A DNA stretch of 64,000 bases from Calditrichia bacterium (GCA_028284905.1 JANQQU010000088.1:62001-126000); one strand, 5' to 3'; positions 40,082 through 49,457 are shown, counted from the stretch's first letter. A program made the numbers and translations. Notes: generated from the letters alone by a model not told the origin.

Positions 40082-42520
40082 ATGATCGGTCAAACTATTC
40101 TCCACTATCGTATTATCGAAGAACTCGGCCGCGGCGGTATGGGAGTGGTTTATAAAGCGGAAGATACCCGGCTGAAACGTGACGTTGCAATTAAGTTCCT
40201 GCCGCGAAATATTGCCGCCGATAGCGAGCATCATCAGCGTTTTACGATTGAGGCGCAGGCCGCCGCCGCATTAAATCATCCCAATATCTCCCATATTTAT
40301 ACCATCGAAACCTTCGATGATCCCGCCCATGGTAAAGAGAGCTTTATTGTAATGGAATATGTTGATGGGCAGGAGTTAAAAGAATTTATACGCGACTATA
40401 AAAAAGATAACCGGCAAATTCCTATTGAGGATATTCTGAAGATTGCCCGGCAAATTTGCCAGGGCATTCAGACCGCGCATGAGAAAAATATTATTCACCG
40501 GGATATCAAAAGTGCGAATATTATGGTGATGCCGCAGTCCGGTCATCGTATCAAAATTATGGACTTTGGCCTGGCGAAAGTCCCGGGCAGCACTCAGATA
40601 ACCCAAACAGGCACAACCCTTGGTACCATCTCCTACATGTCTCCGGAACAGGCATCGGGGCAGGAGATTGATCAGCGCACCGACTTATGGTCGTTGGGAG
40701 TAGTGTTGTATGAATTGCTTAGCGGGCATTTGCCATTTCAGGGGGATTATCAGCAGGCAGTCATTTTTTCGCTGCTGAATGAAGCGCATCCTCCAATCAG
40801 CGATTACCGGGAGGATGTTCCGCCGGGGCTATCTACTATCGTTGATAAATTGCTGATAAAGGATCCGAAAGATCGCTACCAAAATGCCCTGTCGGTGCTG
40901 GACGATTTGAATAATATTAGCAGCACCGAAACTTCCGACATCAAAAAAGCGGCAACGGCAAACGGTTCCACTTCTCCGCAAAGCCTTCCGTACTTTCCCT
41001 TAATTGCAGCTTTATTTATCGCCATCGCTGCTTTTGTTTTTTGGCCGGGGAAAGATAAAGCGGCGGAAGCGGAAAGAAGGTTTCAATCTATTGCGGTGTT
41101 GCCGTTTGCCGACCTGAGCGAGAAAAAAGACCAGGAATATTTCTGTGATGGCATGACCGAAGAAATTCTTACCAAATTAGCCCAATTGAAAAATCTGAAA
41201 GTTATCGCCCGCACCTCGGTGATGCGTTATAAGAAAAGTGATAAAAGTATCCGGGAAATTGCTGATGAGCTGGGTGTGGAAACTGTCCTGGAGGGAAGCA
41301 TTCGCAAGTTTAACGACGATATCCGGATTACCGCCCAGCTCATCGATGCCCGGGATGAATCTCATCTCTGGGCGGAAAACTACGACCGAAAATTTTCCGG
41401 GGTGTTTCAGTTACAGGAAGAAATTTCCCATTCAATTGCCGAAGCACTGCATATTCAACTAACCCCACAGGCAATCAGTCAAATGGAAAGCGCCCGCCCG
41501 AAAGATGACCGGGCTTATGACTATGTGATGCAGGGAAAATATCATATTGAAACTATCTATGCCGCTAAGCCGGATACGGTTGAATTTAGCAAGGCCATGA
41601 AGCTTTTTGATAAGGCGCTGGCGGCAGATTCTACTTATGGCCAGGCTTATACAGCAATTTCGATGGCCTACCATCTCCGCTGGGTTTTTACCGGCCATCA
41701 GGATATTAATGCATTGGAACAATCTCGCACGTTTGCTGAAAAGGGATTCGCGCTAAACCCGAAATCTTCTTACGTAAATGCCTTGCTGGGTATGTCTTAT
41801 GTTGCATTGGGTCAACGGGATTCCGGGTATCGATATCTTAAACAAGCCTTCAACTTGAATACTAATGAAATTCTGGCCCATCATGCCAGTGCTTTCTTGA
41901 TGTCGTCTCTTGGACTGACACAGGAGGGAAAGACTTTTATGGAACGAAGAGCGGAGCTAGACCCGGCAGTCAGTGCTTCCCACACACTCCTGGTGGGATT
42001 TCAATTGGCGGCGGGGGAATTGACGGCAATGGCGGAAACGATTAGATTATTAAGGGGGCGATTCAAGGATGATATATTTGCCCAAACCAGCGCAGATTAC
42101 CGGGCGTTAACACTCCAGTTGATCAATGGCGATATTGCCGGGGCCGAAGAGGCTATCGCAAAAATAAATAGCAATCGTGAAGACCTGAGATTCGCGTTGG
42201 CTAGAAGTAAAAGAATGATCGCCGCAGCGAAAGGGGATGACAGCGTATTGCCGGAGGAAAAGCTATATCCGGAGATTCTCTATATCTTGTTAAAACGCCC
42301 TGAAGATGCTATCACTGCGCTGAAAGAAAAACTCACCCGGCCACGTGTGGGAAGAAGCCTTGTTGTGGATTCGTATTATGGCTATTTGCAATATAATCCC
42401 TTTCTGGCATCAATTCGCAATCACCCGGAATTTCAGGAAATGCTCCGGGCTGAAAAGGCCATTGCGGACGCATTACAGGAGAAATATGGCGACTTGACGA
42501 ACTATCTTCCAAAAAATTAG
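40082..42520 (+). CDS. Membrane Ser/Thr protein kinase with TolB-like and TPR-like C-terminal regions
   Basis: An 812-residue receptor-type kinase. The N-terminal kinase domain (about 8-275) is complete: glycine loop LGRGGMGVVYKAED, K38 in VAIKFL, catalytic HRDIKSANI with D141, DFGLAKV with D161 and SYMSPEQASGQEIDQRTDLW. One membrane helix follows near 300-318 (YFPLIAALFIAIAAFVFW). The C-terminal region starts with a TolB/FlgO-like segment (SIAVLPFADLSEKKDQEYFC, then LEGSIRKFNDDIRITAQLID) and continues with helical repeats similar to TPRs from about 480 to 790. Kinases of this build are common in FCB and related bacteria. The STAS gene downstream is a plausible phosphorylation target (inference). 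Confidence 0.93.
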   Translation: MIGQTILHYRIIEELGRGGMGVVYKAEDTRLKRDVAIKFLPRNIAADSEHHQRFTIEAQAAAALNHPNISHIYTIETFDDPAHGKESFIVMEYVDGQELKEFIRDYKKDNRQIPIEDILKIARQICQGIQTAHEKNIIHRDIKSANIMVMPQSGHRIKIMDFGLAKVPGSTQITQTGTTLGTISYMSPEQASGQEIDQRTDLWSLGVVLYELLSGHLPFQGDYQQAVIFSLLNEAHPPISDYREDVPPGLSTIVDKLLIKDPKDRYQNALSVLDDLNNISSTETSDIKKAATANGSTSPQSLPYFPLIAALFIAIAAFVFWPGKDKAAEAERRFQSIAVLPFADLSEKKDQEYFCDGMTEEILTKLAQLKNLKVIARTSVMRYKKSDKSIREIADELGVETVLEGSIRKFNDDIRITAQLIDARDESHLWAENYDRKFSGVFQLQEEISHSIAEALHIQLTPQAISQMESARPKDDRAYDYVMQGKYHIETIYAAKPDTVEFSKAMKLFDKALAADSTYGQAYTAISMAYHLRWVFTGHQDINALEQSRTFAEKGFALNPKSSYVNALLGMSYVALGQRDSGYRYLKQAFNLNTNEILAHHASAFLMSSLGLTQEGKTFMERRAELDPAVSASHTLLVGFQLAAGELTAMAETIRLLRGRFKDDIFAQTSADYRALTLQLINGDIAGAEEAIAKINSNREDLRFALARSKRMIAAAKGDDSVLPEEKLYPEILYILLKRPEDAITALKEKLTRPRVGRSLVVDSYYGYLQYNPFLASIRNHPEFQEMLRAEKAIADALQEKYGDLTNYLPKN

Positions 42521-42627
42521 GGAACAAAATTCCTGCTTTTTATCATTTAACTGTTTGATATGTCTTTATGACGCGATAACTTTATAGCGTTGTAGTTTGT
42601 AAAATGTTTTTTTAATGAGGAGATCGC

Positions 42628-42975
42628 ATGAAGATCAAGGAAAGTTTCGTAAAAAATGTGGCGATATTAACTATCTCCGGAAATATGATGGGCGGACCCG
42701 AAACCACGGTTCTACACGACAAAGTGAAGAGTCTGATTAAGGACGGCATTAAAAGCGTTGTTATCGACCTGAAAGGTGTAAAGTGGTTGAATAGTTCCGG
42801 CCTGGGTGTGTTAATGTCCTGTTTTGGATCATTGTCTTCTGCCGGCGGTAAATTAAAACTGGCCAATATTGCGGAAAAGATTCAGAGCATATTAATGATT
42901 ACAAAGATGATCGAGTTCTTCGAAACTTTCGAAAGTGTTGATAGAGCAGTTGGCAGCTTTGAACAAGAAGGATAA
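42628..42975 (+). CDS. STAS-domain anti-sigma factor antagonist-like protein
   Basis: A 115-residue single STAS domain. The core VVIDLKGVKWLNSSGLGVLM matches SpoIIAA/RsbV, in which the second serine of the DSSG motif is phosphorylated. Here the preceding Asp is replaced by N55, and the candidate phosphosites are S56 and S57. No anti-sigma kinase gene is next to it; the nearest kinase is the membrane Ser/Thr kinase 107 bp upstream. ATG 42628 follows GAGGAG and an intrinsic terminator follows the gene. Confidence 0.9.
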   Translation: MKIKESFVKNVAILTISGNMMGGPETTVLHDKVKSLIKDGIKSVVIDLKGVKWLNSSGLGVLMSCFGSLSSAGGKLKLANIAEKIQSILMITKMIEFFETFESVDRAVGSFEQEG

Positions 42976-43001
42976 AATTATTTACATATAGTTTTATTTT
43001 C

Positions 43002-43034
43002 AGCCGGAATGGTAACTACCGTTCCGGCTTTTTT
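43002..43034 (+). terminator. Intrinsic terminator of the STAS gene
   Basis: AGCCGGAATGGT (43002-43013) pairs with ACCGTTCCGGCT (43018-43029), with one T-G pair and a four-base loop AACT, followed directly by a T run. Confidence 0.93.
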
Positions 43035-43123
43035 ATTTTTCGCTGGTTTTATAGAATAAGGTGGGAACGATCTTCTCTGTAATAGGTGCAGTATCTTATA
43101 TTGAGAAAGGTCGTTGAAATATG

Positions 43124-43290
43124 TCGCCCCTACAGGGCTGATGGTTTGCAAAATAAAACTGGCTATAATTATTTCGCCCCTACAGGACGTTCGATGTATC
43201 TATATCGCGATTTTAATACGCAAGTCCCGTAGGGACGGTATGTTTTTAGTCAGAATGAGGCTAACTAACGTTTCAGCCCCATGGGGGCGG
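43124..43290. repeat. Cluster of GCCCCTACAGGGC-type extragenic repeats
   Basis: TCGCCCCTACAGG occurs at 43124-43136 and again at 43174-43186, followed by CCCGTAGGGACGG (from 43226) and AGCCCCATGGGGGCGG (43275-43290). Each short unit is itself palindromic. They resemble the extragenic repeat arrays of Bacteroidota-type genomes and occupy the gap between convergent genes. Confidence 0.7.
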
Positions 43291-43325
43291 CATATGTATT
43301 TGAAACATGTGTATATAAATACTTC

Positions 43326-44000
43326 TTATTTTACCCTGGCCTTCTCTAGCTGTGCTGCGAGTGCCTTGCAGGTTTCCTGCAAATTCAAATAATATTGAAC
43401 ATTTTGATACAATAATGTCGAACTGCCGGTAACGATGTTCGCAAAACGAAGCGATCGTATTTCGGCAGGTGGAACGATTCTGACATTTTGCATATCGACA
43501 TGATCATAGAAAAATGGCAGCACATACTCGTTGATGTGAAGCCGGTAGTAATTTTCTACTAACACGCCGCTTTCAATCTCCTGATAATAATTGATAATGC
43601 CAGACTTCAATTGGTAATCGGAAATAACCCCAAGATTGCCGCTGCTTATTATTGATTGATAAGTACTGCGATTGGCGAAAAAGAAAGAAATAGTAATCAT
43701 CCCGGTAAGGTGATCGAAGAGGGAATCGTTCTGAAAATCTTCGCTGTTAATCAGATCCAGCAATTTGGAGATTTTATCGAGGCTTGCCCAACTTTCATTG
43801 ATGACGGAATCCAGCGACGCCTGATCCAGCAGTAGTTCATCATAAAAGTCGTTAATGTATTTTTGCTCGAGGGCAGCTTTGCGGTTATTATCCTGACATT
43901 GATTTAGCGTAAAGGCAAGGGTAACGCTAATGAATACAACCACCAGCTCGATCAGATAATTGACCCAGGGAATTTTGGCGTTTCTCAATCGCTTGATCAT
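43326..44000 (-). CDS. Single-pass membrane protein, DUF6090-like
   Basis: The start is ATG 44000 (a TTG 18 bp earlier is in frame); the product has 224 residues. The N-terminus IKRLRNAKIPWVNYLIELVV leads into one membrane helix (VFISVTLAFTL) followed by NQCQDNNRKAALEQKYINDF, a layout typical of the FCB DUF6090-like family (helix, then an asparagine- and lysine-rich turn). The rest is a soluble, mainly helical extracytoplasmic domain (SLDSVINESWASLDKISKLL). Function of the family is not known. It is the last gene of the minus-strand surface group. Confidence 0.65.
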   Translation of the reverse strand: MIKRLRNAKIPWVNYLIELVVVFISVTLAFTLNQCQDNNRKAALEQKYINDFYDELLLDQASLDSVINESWASLDKISKLLDLINSEDFQNDSLFDHLTGMITISFFFANRSTYQSIISSGNLGVISDYQLKSGIINYYQEIESGVLVENYYRLHINEYVLPFFYDHVDMQNVRIVPPAEIRSLRFANIVTGSSTLLYQNVQYYLNLQETCKALAAQLEKARVK

Positions 44001-44118
44001 ATTTGGCTTTAAGGTCAAATGAATGGTCTTCGGGGAATTAATTGACCCACTTTTTTAGAAGCAGTAGGCAGGAAAAGTAATAATTGCTTACTGCTACTGC
44101 CAACTGCCACTAGTCATA

Positions 44119-45393
44119 TTACGGGGTAATATCAACCTTCAGTGTTGCCATGCCGAAAAAGTAGGATTCTTCCACGTCATCGATTGGGCTGCCACTGCGA
44201 TCGCCACCGAAGAAACTGTCGTCGAAGAGATCCCGCGCCGTGTATTCCACTTTGCTCAATCCAGCGGCAAGATCCACCTGCCAGCCATTGCCGCGGAAGC
44301 CGCTGCCGCCACTGAACATCAGGCGGGTATTCTGACGGTTCTGATAAGTTGTGCGGTACTGGATGCCCACCAGAAAAGGGACCTGGTTAAAAAAGAGGTG
44401 TTCGATACCGGCTTTGATTTGGATAGCATCATCGAAAGTCGCCGTGGATTCATTACCGATCAGATAATCTCCTTCAGACCACCATTCATAAGAGAGATCA
44501 ATATTAAGGCGTGCCTTAAGGGCTTGCTGGCCGCGATATTCCAAACCGAAATTCACTGACATTGGGTAGTCGATAGATTCCGCCAGCGGTTGCTCTTCGC
44601 CTTCAGCGGGTGCGGGATTGGTAACATCATAATCGAGGGTATACGGCAGCTCAAAATGAGCACCGACGCTCACATAAGGATCGACCTGGTAAACAGCGCC
44701 GATAGAGGCGGCAATTGGCGTATTGGAGATTTCCCGGTTGCGGGCAAGCAGCAGGCCTTCCTGATCCGGATCGACAAAAATGATAGATGTTTCCTGATCA
44801 AGACTCCCGGAAAGTAGTCCCGCCTGAATACCAGCGTGCAGCTTCGGGGTTAATTGAAAAGCAGCGCCAAAGCTAAAGCGGGTAATCGCCCCATCGTTGA
44901 TGATCTGATTATAAGCAAAAGGTGTTTGCTCCCGCTCAAAATCATTCTCCCGCACCTCTTCTTCATAGCGATAATTATGATCCAGCTCGGTAAATGCGCC
45001 AATTGCAATCGATTTCAGGAAAGGCATATCCTTAAAATTGTATTGCGCGCCGCCTTGAAATTGCCCAAACCAATTGGAGTTAACCACATAAATACCATTG
45101 GTTAAAAAGCTGCCGAAACGGTCATAAATCGGAAACGCCCGGCGTTCTTCCAGGCTTCTTCCCATGGGAGAAAAAGCGAGATGTAGCCCGCCCGTATTTT
45201 TTGCCAGTGCCGCCGGATTCATCACCAGTGCGCCGTTACCACTATTGGAAACCGAACCAGCGCCTGCCATTCCCAGGGAACGGGCATCCGGGAACTGCCA
45301 TTGTTCACCAATCGGAAATGCCGGTACATTCTGCGCGGAAAGCAAAGTGGTTAAAATGAACAGACAGCAGGTAACAGGTAAAATAAAACGCAT
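44119..45393 (-). CDS. PorV/FadL-like outer-membrane beta-barrel protein
   Basis: A 424-residue protein with a signal peptide (LPVTCCLFILTTLLSAQ). The mature N-terminus QFPDARSLGMAGAGSVSNSG and GALVMNPAALAKN is the hallmark of the UPF0164/PorV/FadL-like group. The rest is strand-rich with repeated GxGAxF patterns (FSFGAAFQLTPKLHAGIQAG, IAASIGAVYQVDPYVSVG) and ends with ATLKVDITP. PorV in Bacteroidota recruits T9SS cargo at the outer membrane. Whether this protein does so or transports hydrophobic molecules cannot be told from sequence. ATG 45393 follows AGGAG. Confidence 0.82.
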   Translation of the reverse strand: MRFILPVTCCLFILTTLLSAQNVPAFPIGEQWQFPDARSLGMAGAGSVSNSGNGALVMNPAALAKNTGGLHLAFSPMGRSLEERRAFPIYDRFGSFLTNGIYVVNSNWFGQFQGGAQYNFKDMPFLKSIAIGAFTELDHNYRYEEEVRENDFEREQTPFAYNQIINDGAITRFSFGAAFQLTPKLHAGIQAGLLSGSLDQETSIIFVDPDQEGLLLARNREISNTPIAASIGAVYQVDPYVSVGAHFELPYTLDYDVTNPAPAEGEEQPLAESIDYPMSVNFGLEYRGQQALKARLNIDLSYEWWSEGDYLIGNESTATFDDAIQIKAGIEHLFFNQVPFLVGIQYRTTYQNRQNTRLMFSGGSGFRGNGWQVDLAAGLSKVEYTARDLFDDSFFGGDRSGSPIDDVEESYFFGMATLKVDITP

Positions 45394-45515
45394 ATATCAA
45401 ATCTCCTGAAAATTGTTTTGCAATGTGCATTGACGAACGATAAAGCATCTCGCCAGAATAATACAATCAACACAATATTATTATGCTTCTCCCAAACACT
45501 ATCGGCCATTTAACA

Positions 45516-45565
45516 ATTAGCGACTACAGGGAGCGGAACCATCAGCGACCGAAGGAAGCGGAACC
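45516..45565. repeat. Pair of 25-bp AGCGAC repeats, copy 1
   Basis: Two tandem 25-bp units, ATTAGCGACTACAGGGAGCG then GAACC, and ATCAGCGACCGAAGGAAGCG then GAACC. The same two-unit block recurs at 48349-48398, so the blocks flank the helix-hairpin-helix barrel gene on both sides in the same orientation. Confidence 0.85.
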
Positions 45566-45644
45566 TTACTTCTCCAAATTACCTTCCCACACCAGCTCGC
45601 ATCACTAAAAACGTTACGTCAAATCCACTAAAAAATCTTCTCAC

Positions 45645-48236
45645 CTAAAAATGATAATTCAATTCCATGTAATAAAATTCCTGGTTGTTTTGCTGCAAAC
45701 TTCCCTGGTAAATCTGTCCGGGAACATACAAGGAATTACCCGGCTCTACCACCTCGTTGCCACTATCGCGCGTTTGGATAAAATTGATCGGCTGCTGGTG
45801 GTCGTGGGTATATTTGAAACGCAAACTCATCCGGTTACTGATCCGGGAATAAACCGACAGCCAGTAACGGGTTGCACCACGATCACTGTTTACGACGAAG
45901 AACTGGGTGTCTTCAAAGGTCCAGTAAAATCCTTTGTAAAATCCCAGGAATCCCCGCACTTTTAACCATTCGTTAAAATTGTGAGTGTAATAGCCACCGA
46001 TCAGGTCGCCACCCAGCGATTTTGAGCCGGCGAGATTGCTGTTATCATACTCATCACCCGGCGGGGTGGGATCAGTGGGAAAGCTGAGGCGGGGACGTGG
46101 GCGGAAATCGACCCGGCTATCGCCGTATATTAACGCCAGCTCATTGAAACGGGACAAGCGGAAACGCGCCCGTGCCCGAAATTCGAAATTCTCAAAGTAT
46201 TCCAGGGTGTTGTCGTTTAAGGCTTCCCGGCCCTGGTATTTTTGCCGCAGGTCGATAATCACCGGAAAGATCGGTCGGAACTGAACATTGCCGCGCAAAC
46301 GATATTGCGGGACATCATCCGAGTTACGCAGCCAGTTGTCATATTCCATCGACAATACAAACTTCCGGTTGATCTGGTAGCGGGTGCTGAAATACCAGCC
46401 ACGTTCTGCCTGGGGCTGCGGATTGTTGGAATAAAGCTGCAGGTAGAATTCATCCTGCAAATAAAAATAGTCTTCGAAAATGGTTCGTTTAAAGCGCCGG
46501 TAATTGGAAAAGGAGCGCTGATAAGGATTATCAAAACCTAGTTGGGTATTGCGATAGAGCGCGAGGAAATTGAAGCTGTTATACTGCACATATGCGCTGC
46601 CGACAAATGCCCAGGGATTACGATCCTGACGGAACAGCGCCATGCCATCCGCTTTGTCCAGCTCGGCGTATTCTGCCTGAATAGCAACATTTTGATAAAC
46701 GGACTGCAAGTTCAATCCAAAAACACGGCGAAAAGACTTGGCATCTCCCCAGAGTGGATTACTGCCATCGGAAAGCGAACCGCCATAGGAATTGAATACT
46801 TCATTATCAGGCAGGCCAATCTGCCCGACATCGCCACCGTTGACGACCTCAAGGATATCGGGGCGCAAGGGGCGATCGTAGGCGCTTTCGTAGTAGGTAA
46901 CGCCCATCTGGGTGGTCGGAAGTATATCATAGGCGGCATGAAAGCCGTAGGTGAGTTCCTTAACGCTGTTCCGCCAGGGCAGGGTGTCGATCCTGCGGGA
47001 TGTATCCTGTGGCGCATATTCGAAGCGTTGGTCCAGTACTATCAATTGATTGAACGGATGAATCTCCTCGCCTTCGAAAAGAATCGGGGTGCGGTTGAGC
47101 AGGGCATCCCGTTTATCGAAGCCACCGAAGAGGAAGAGATGGGCATTCTTAAAAGCAAATTCTGCCGCTGCTCCGGTAAACTTGAACTGGCGGGTGCGGG
47201 AGTTGTCTCCGGAAAGACCGAGGAAGCGCTTCCGGAAGCCAAAGCCGGATTTACGGGGCGTAAAGAAATCGGTATTATCCATCACGATGCCCTGACCGAA
47301 TGCAACGTGATAATTCCCCAGGTATAATTTCCGTAACTCTATCGGGCCGAGTTTTTTATTCTCGAGGCCAAGATAAAATTTCAAATTCGGTAATTCGGTG
47401 AAGCCGATATCGGTGGTCAAATTCGGTTCGCCGAGGGAACGCCAGTAAGAAGCGCCCAGTTTTATGTCCGTGCCGTAATTTGAGATCAGGCGGGAGTAAA
47501 CATCGGGATAGCTGTTGCCGCCGGCATTGGCGAGGTCATCCACGCTGGCGCCGGTAACGTCTGCTTCTTCCGTTAAGAAAGGCGTATTGCTCATCCGGTA
47601 GAGCAGGCTGCCATGAAATTCCTTCGGTGCTTCATCCTGATCGAAGGAGACAAAGTTCCGGGTATTGCGATAGCCGAACCAGGAAAGATAGGGGGCACTG
47701 CGTAAATCCCGCAAACTGGAAATTTCACCGACCTGGTTACGATAATTGATAATCGCGGCAGCATCCACCGGGGAAACGCCCTGCAGGTTTAATAGCTGTT
47801 CCAGGCGCATTTGGTTAACATTGATCGGCTCCAGGGCCTGCTCAATCCAGGTATCCACCAGGGCTTGATTCGTTCCTTCCTCGCCGCCCCAGCGATCCAG
47901 ATTAAAATATAGCGCAGCAAGGCGCTGTTCGCGTTCGGATTGTACCATGTACGGCTCAATGCGGATCAATGGCTTTAGCGTCAGAAAAAGCGGTTGATCG
48001 ATTTCTTCGAAATCACGGAGATCAAAAATACTGCCAAACGGGCCACCATACTGGATGCGTTCATGAATTTTCTCTGCCAGGGAACGAGAGATCGGCAGGA
48101 GGGCAATATCTTCAAACTCGGCATTATTGATATCCAGCTGGTTTTCCCGGGAATAGGGCATCTCAGTCTGTGCGTACGCCATTGTGCTAAAGAAAATTCC
48201 CAGGAGAAAAAAGACGATGTAACGATATTTTCGCAT
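45645..48236 (-). CDS. Outer-membrane beta-barrel protein with N-terminal helix-hairpin-helix domains
   Basis: The start is ATG 48236, with AGGG 5 bp upstream, which exposes a normal signal peptide (RKYRYIVFFLLGIFFSTMAY then AQ); an ATG 45 bp upstream is in frame but places residues before the signal. The 863-residue product carries two ComEA-like helix-hairpin-helix units: LDINNAEFEDIALLPISRSL with PFGSIFDLRDFEEI near residue 30, and EPINVNQMRLEQLLNLQGVS with ISSLRDLRSAPYLSW near 145. The remainder is a large barrel ending QNNQEFYYMELNYHF with terminal phenylalanine. HhH-barrel proteins are widespread in FCB genomes but poorly understood. Confidence 0.83.
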   Translation of the reverse strand: MRKYRYIVFFLLGIFFSTMAYAQTEMPYSRENQLDINNAEFEDIALLPISRSLAEKIHERIQYGGPFGSIFDLRDFEEIDQPLFLTLKPLIRIEPYMVQSEREQRLAALYFNLDRWGGEEGTNQALVDTWIEQALEPINVNQMRLEQLLNLQGVSPVDAAAIINYRNQVGEISSLRDLRSAPYLSWFGYRNTRNFVSFDQDEAPKEFHGSLLYRMSNTPFLTEEADVTGASVDDLANAGGNSYPDVYSRLISNYGTDIKLGASYWRSLGEPNLTTDIGFTELPNLKFYLGLENKKLGPIELRKLYLGNYHVAFGQGIVMDNTDFFTPRKSGFGFRKRFLGLSGDNSRTRQFKFTGAAAEFAFKNAHLFLFGGFDKRDALLNRTPILFEGEEIHPFNQLIVLDQRFEYAPQDTSRRIDTLPWRNSVKELTYGFHAAYDILPTTQMGVTYYESAYDRPLRPDILEVVNGGDVGQIGLPDNEVFNSYGGSLSDGSNPLWGDAKSFRRVFGLNLQSVYQNVAIQAEYAELDKADGMALFRQDRNPWAFVGSAYVQYNSFNFLALYRNTQLGFDNPYQRSFSNYRRFKRTIFEDYFYLQDEFYLQLYSNNPQPQAERGWYFSTRYQINRKFVLSMEYDNWLRNSDDVPQYRLRGNVQFRPIFPVIIDLRQKYQGREALNDNTLEYFENFEFRARARFRLSRFNELALIYGDSRVDFRPRPRLSFPTDPTPPGDEYDNSNLAGSKSLGGDLIGGYYTHNFNEWLKVRGFLGFYKGFYWTFEDTQFFVVNSDRGATRYWLSVYSRISNRMSLRFKYTHDHQQPINFIQTRDSGNEVVEPGNSLYVPGQIYQGSLQQNNQEFYYMELNYHF

Positions 48237-48348
48237 GTTAACCCTATATGCGTTTATGTTACTGAAACTTTTAAAATACATTCTGTGCTACTAAAATAAC
48301 CATTCTACTCTTCACAAGCGCTTTGGTCTGATATCGCTTCCCTTAGCC

Positions 48349-48398
48349 ATTAGCGACTGAAAGGAGCGGAACAATCAGCGACCACAGGGAGCGGAGCC
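48349..48398. repeat. Pair of 25-bp AGCGAC repeats, copy 2
   Basis: ATTAGCGACTGAAAGGAGCG then GAACA, and ATCAGCGACCACAGGGAGCG then GAGCC. It matches the block at 45516-45565 at most positions and lies just upstream of the barrel gene on the other side. Confidence 0.85.
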
Positions 48399-48478
48399 AT
48401 ATTGTTCCCAATTATGTAATTGCACTAAGTTTAAAACCTTCTACCGCTTTTGTTACTAACTCAAAACCCAGCTATTCT

Positions 48479-49363
48479 TTAAAACTGATACGTCCATCCA
48501 ACCAAATGCGTCTCACCCAACTCACTGTGCGTGCGCATGCCATAATCGATGGTAAATCCCTGCACTTCAAAGCCGATACCGGCAGTAAAACGATTGGGGT
48601 TGGTGGTGCCGCCAAAGCGCAGGTTGATGCGGTCGAAGACCAGAAATTCCGCGCCGGCCCAAATTTCGGTTTCGTCGGAGCCAAGCAGGCGATTAAAATC
48701 CAGACTGGTGGTGACGCCATCGTACGGCTGGTAAGCGACACCGGCAACAATCCGTTGCGGCAGATCGGTTTTCACAACCTCGCCAACCTGTGGTGCATTG
48801 ATGTTCAGAAAATATAAACCGACGAAAGTGCGGGAATAAACTGTGGCCTGAAAACCGACATCAATACCCAGCATGGAAGCGCTGCCAAGCTCTACACCAC
48901 CAACGGATGTGCCGAGATCCCAGTTGTATCCTTTTATTGAGTATCCAAAGGCCAGACTGCTGTGGATGTCTTTCAAAAGGTAGAATCCATGGGAGAGGGC
49001 GAAAGTATACTCTCCGGATAAATTCTCACCTTCATAATCTACTCCGAAATATTGCACGTTGAGAGAAACCGTGCCGTAGTTATTCGGGAGCGGATAAGCA
49101 GCAGCGCCAAAAAAGTTTTTGAAATACGTCAGGTTAAAAAGGCGCTGGTAAGCACCGCCCAGCTGAACTTGTTCCAACATGCTTAAGCCGGCCGGATTGT
49201 AGTAGGCAGACCAGAGATTATCTCCGGTAGCGACACCGGCACCGCCCATTCCCATTACCCGCGGGCTGGGAAAACGATCATCGAATAGTCCACCCTGAAC
49301 CGGCAGTTGCATGCCAAGCAGAAGAGTCAGTATTAATATCGGTTGTAGAAAACGTTTCATCAT
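48479..49363 (-). CDS. PorV/PorQ-like outer-membrane protein
   Basis: A 294-residue protein with a signal peptide (FLQPILILTLLLGMQLPVQG). The signature FPSPRVMGMGGAGVATGDNL and WSAYYNPAGLSMLEQVQLGG is that of PorV/PorQ family members; later strands include FALSHGFYLLKDIHSSLAFG, VGGVELGSASMLGIDVGFQA and INLRFGGTTNPNRFTAGIGF. The chain ends THLVGWTYQF with terminal phenylalanine. It lies 95 bp downstream of the giant lamin-tail gene on the minus strand, so a role in its export or anchoring is plausible but not shown. Confidence 0.88.
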   Translation of the reverse strand: MMKRFLQPILILTLLLGMQLPVQGGLFDDRFPSPRVMGMGGAGVATGDNLWSAYYNPAGLSMLEQVQLGGAYQRLFNLTYFKNFFGAAAYPLPNNYGTVSLNVQYFGVDYEGENLSGEYTFALSHGFYLLKDIHSSLAFGYSIKGYNWDLGTSVGGVELGSASMLGIDVGFQATVYSRTFVGLYFLNINAPQVGEVVKTDLPQRIVAGVAYQPYDGVTTSLDFNRLLGSDETEIWAGAEFLVFDRINLRFGGTTNPNRFTAGIGFEVQGFTIDYGMRTHSELGETHLVGWTYQF

Positions 49364-49457
49364 AATGAACCTGCGATTATGTCAGATGATATATATTTTC
49401 AAATCTTTAATTTCTATCTTATCCTAAGGCCTTAGGCCTTAAGTCTAAAGCCTGTTC

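Noticed and set aside
43114-43392. 92-codon open frame after the STAS gene
   Set aside because: It reads through the GCCCCTACAGGGC repeat array and into the end of the opposite-strand gene; its translation is that of the repeat.
46542-47327. 261-codon open frame antisense to the HhH-barrel gene
   Set aside because: It lies wholly inside a well-supported gene with signal peptide and barrel features; its translation shows no family motifs.
45516-48398. 25-bp AGCGAC units considered as CRISPR repeats
   Set aside because: Only two adjoining units per block, no spacers, and no cas genes.
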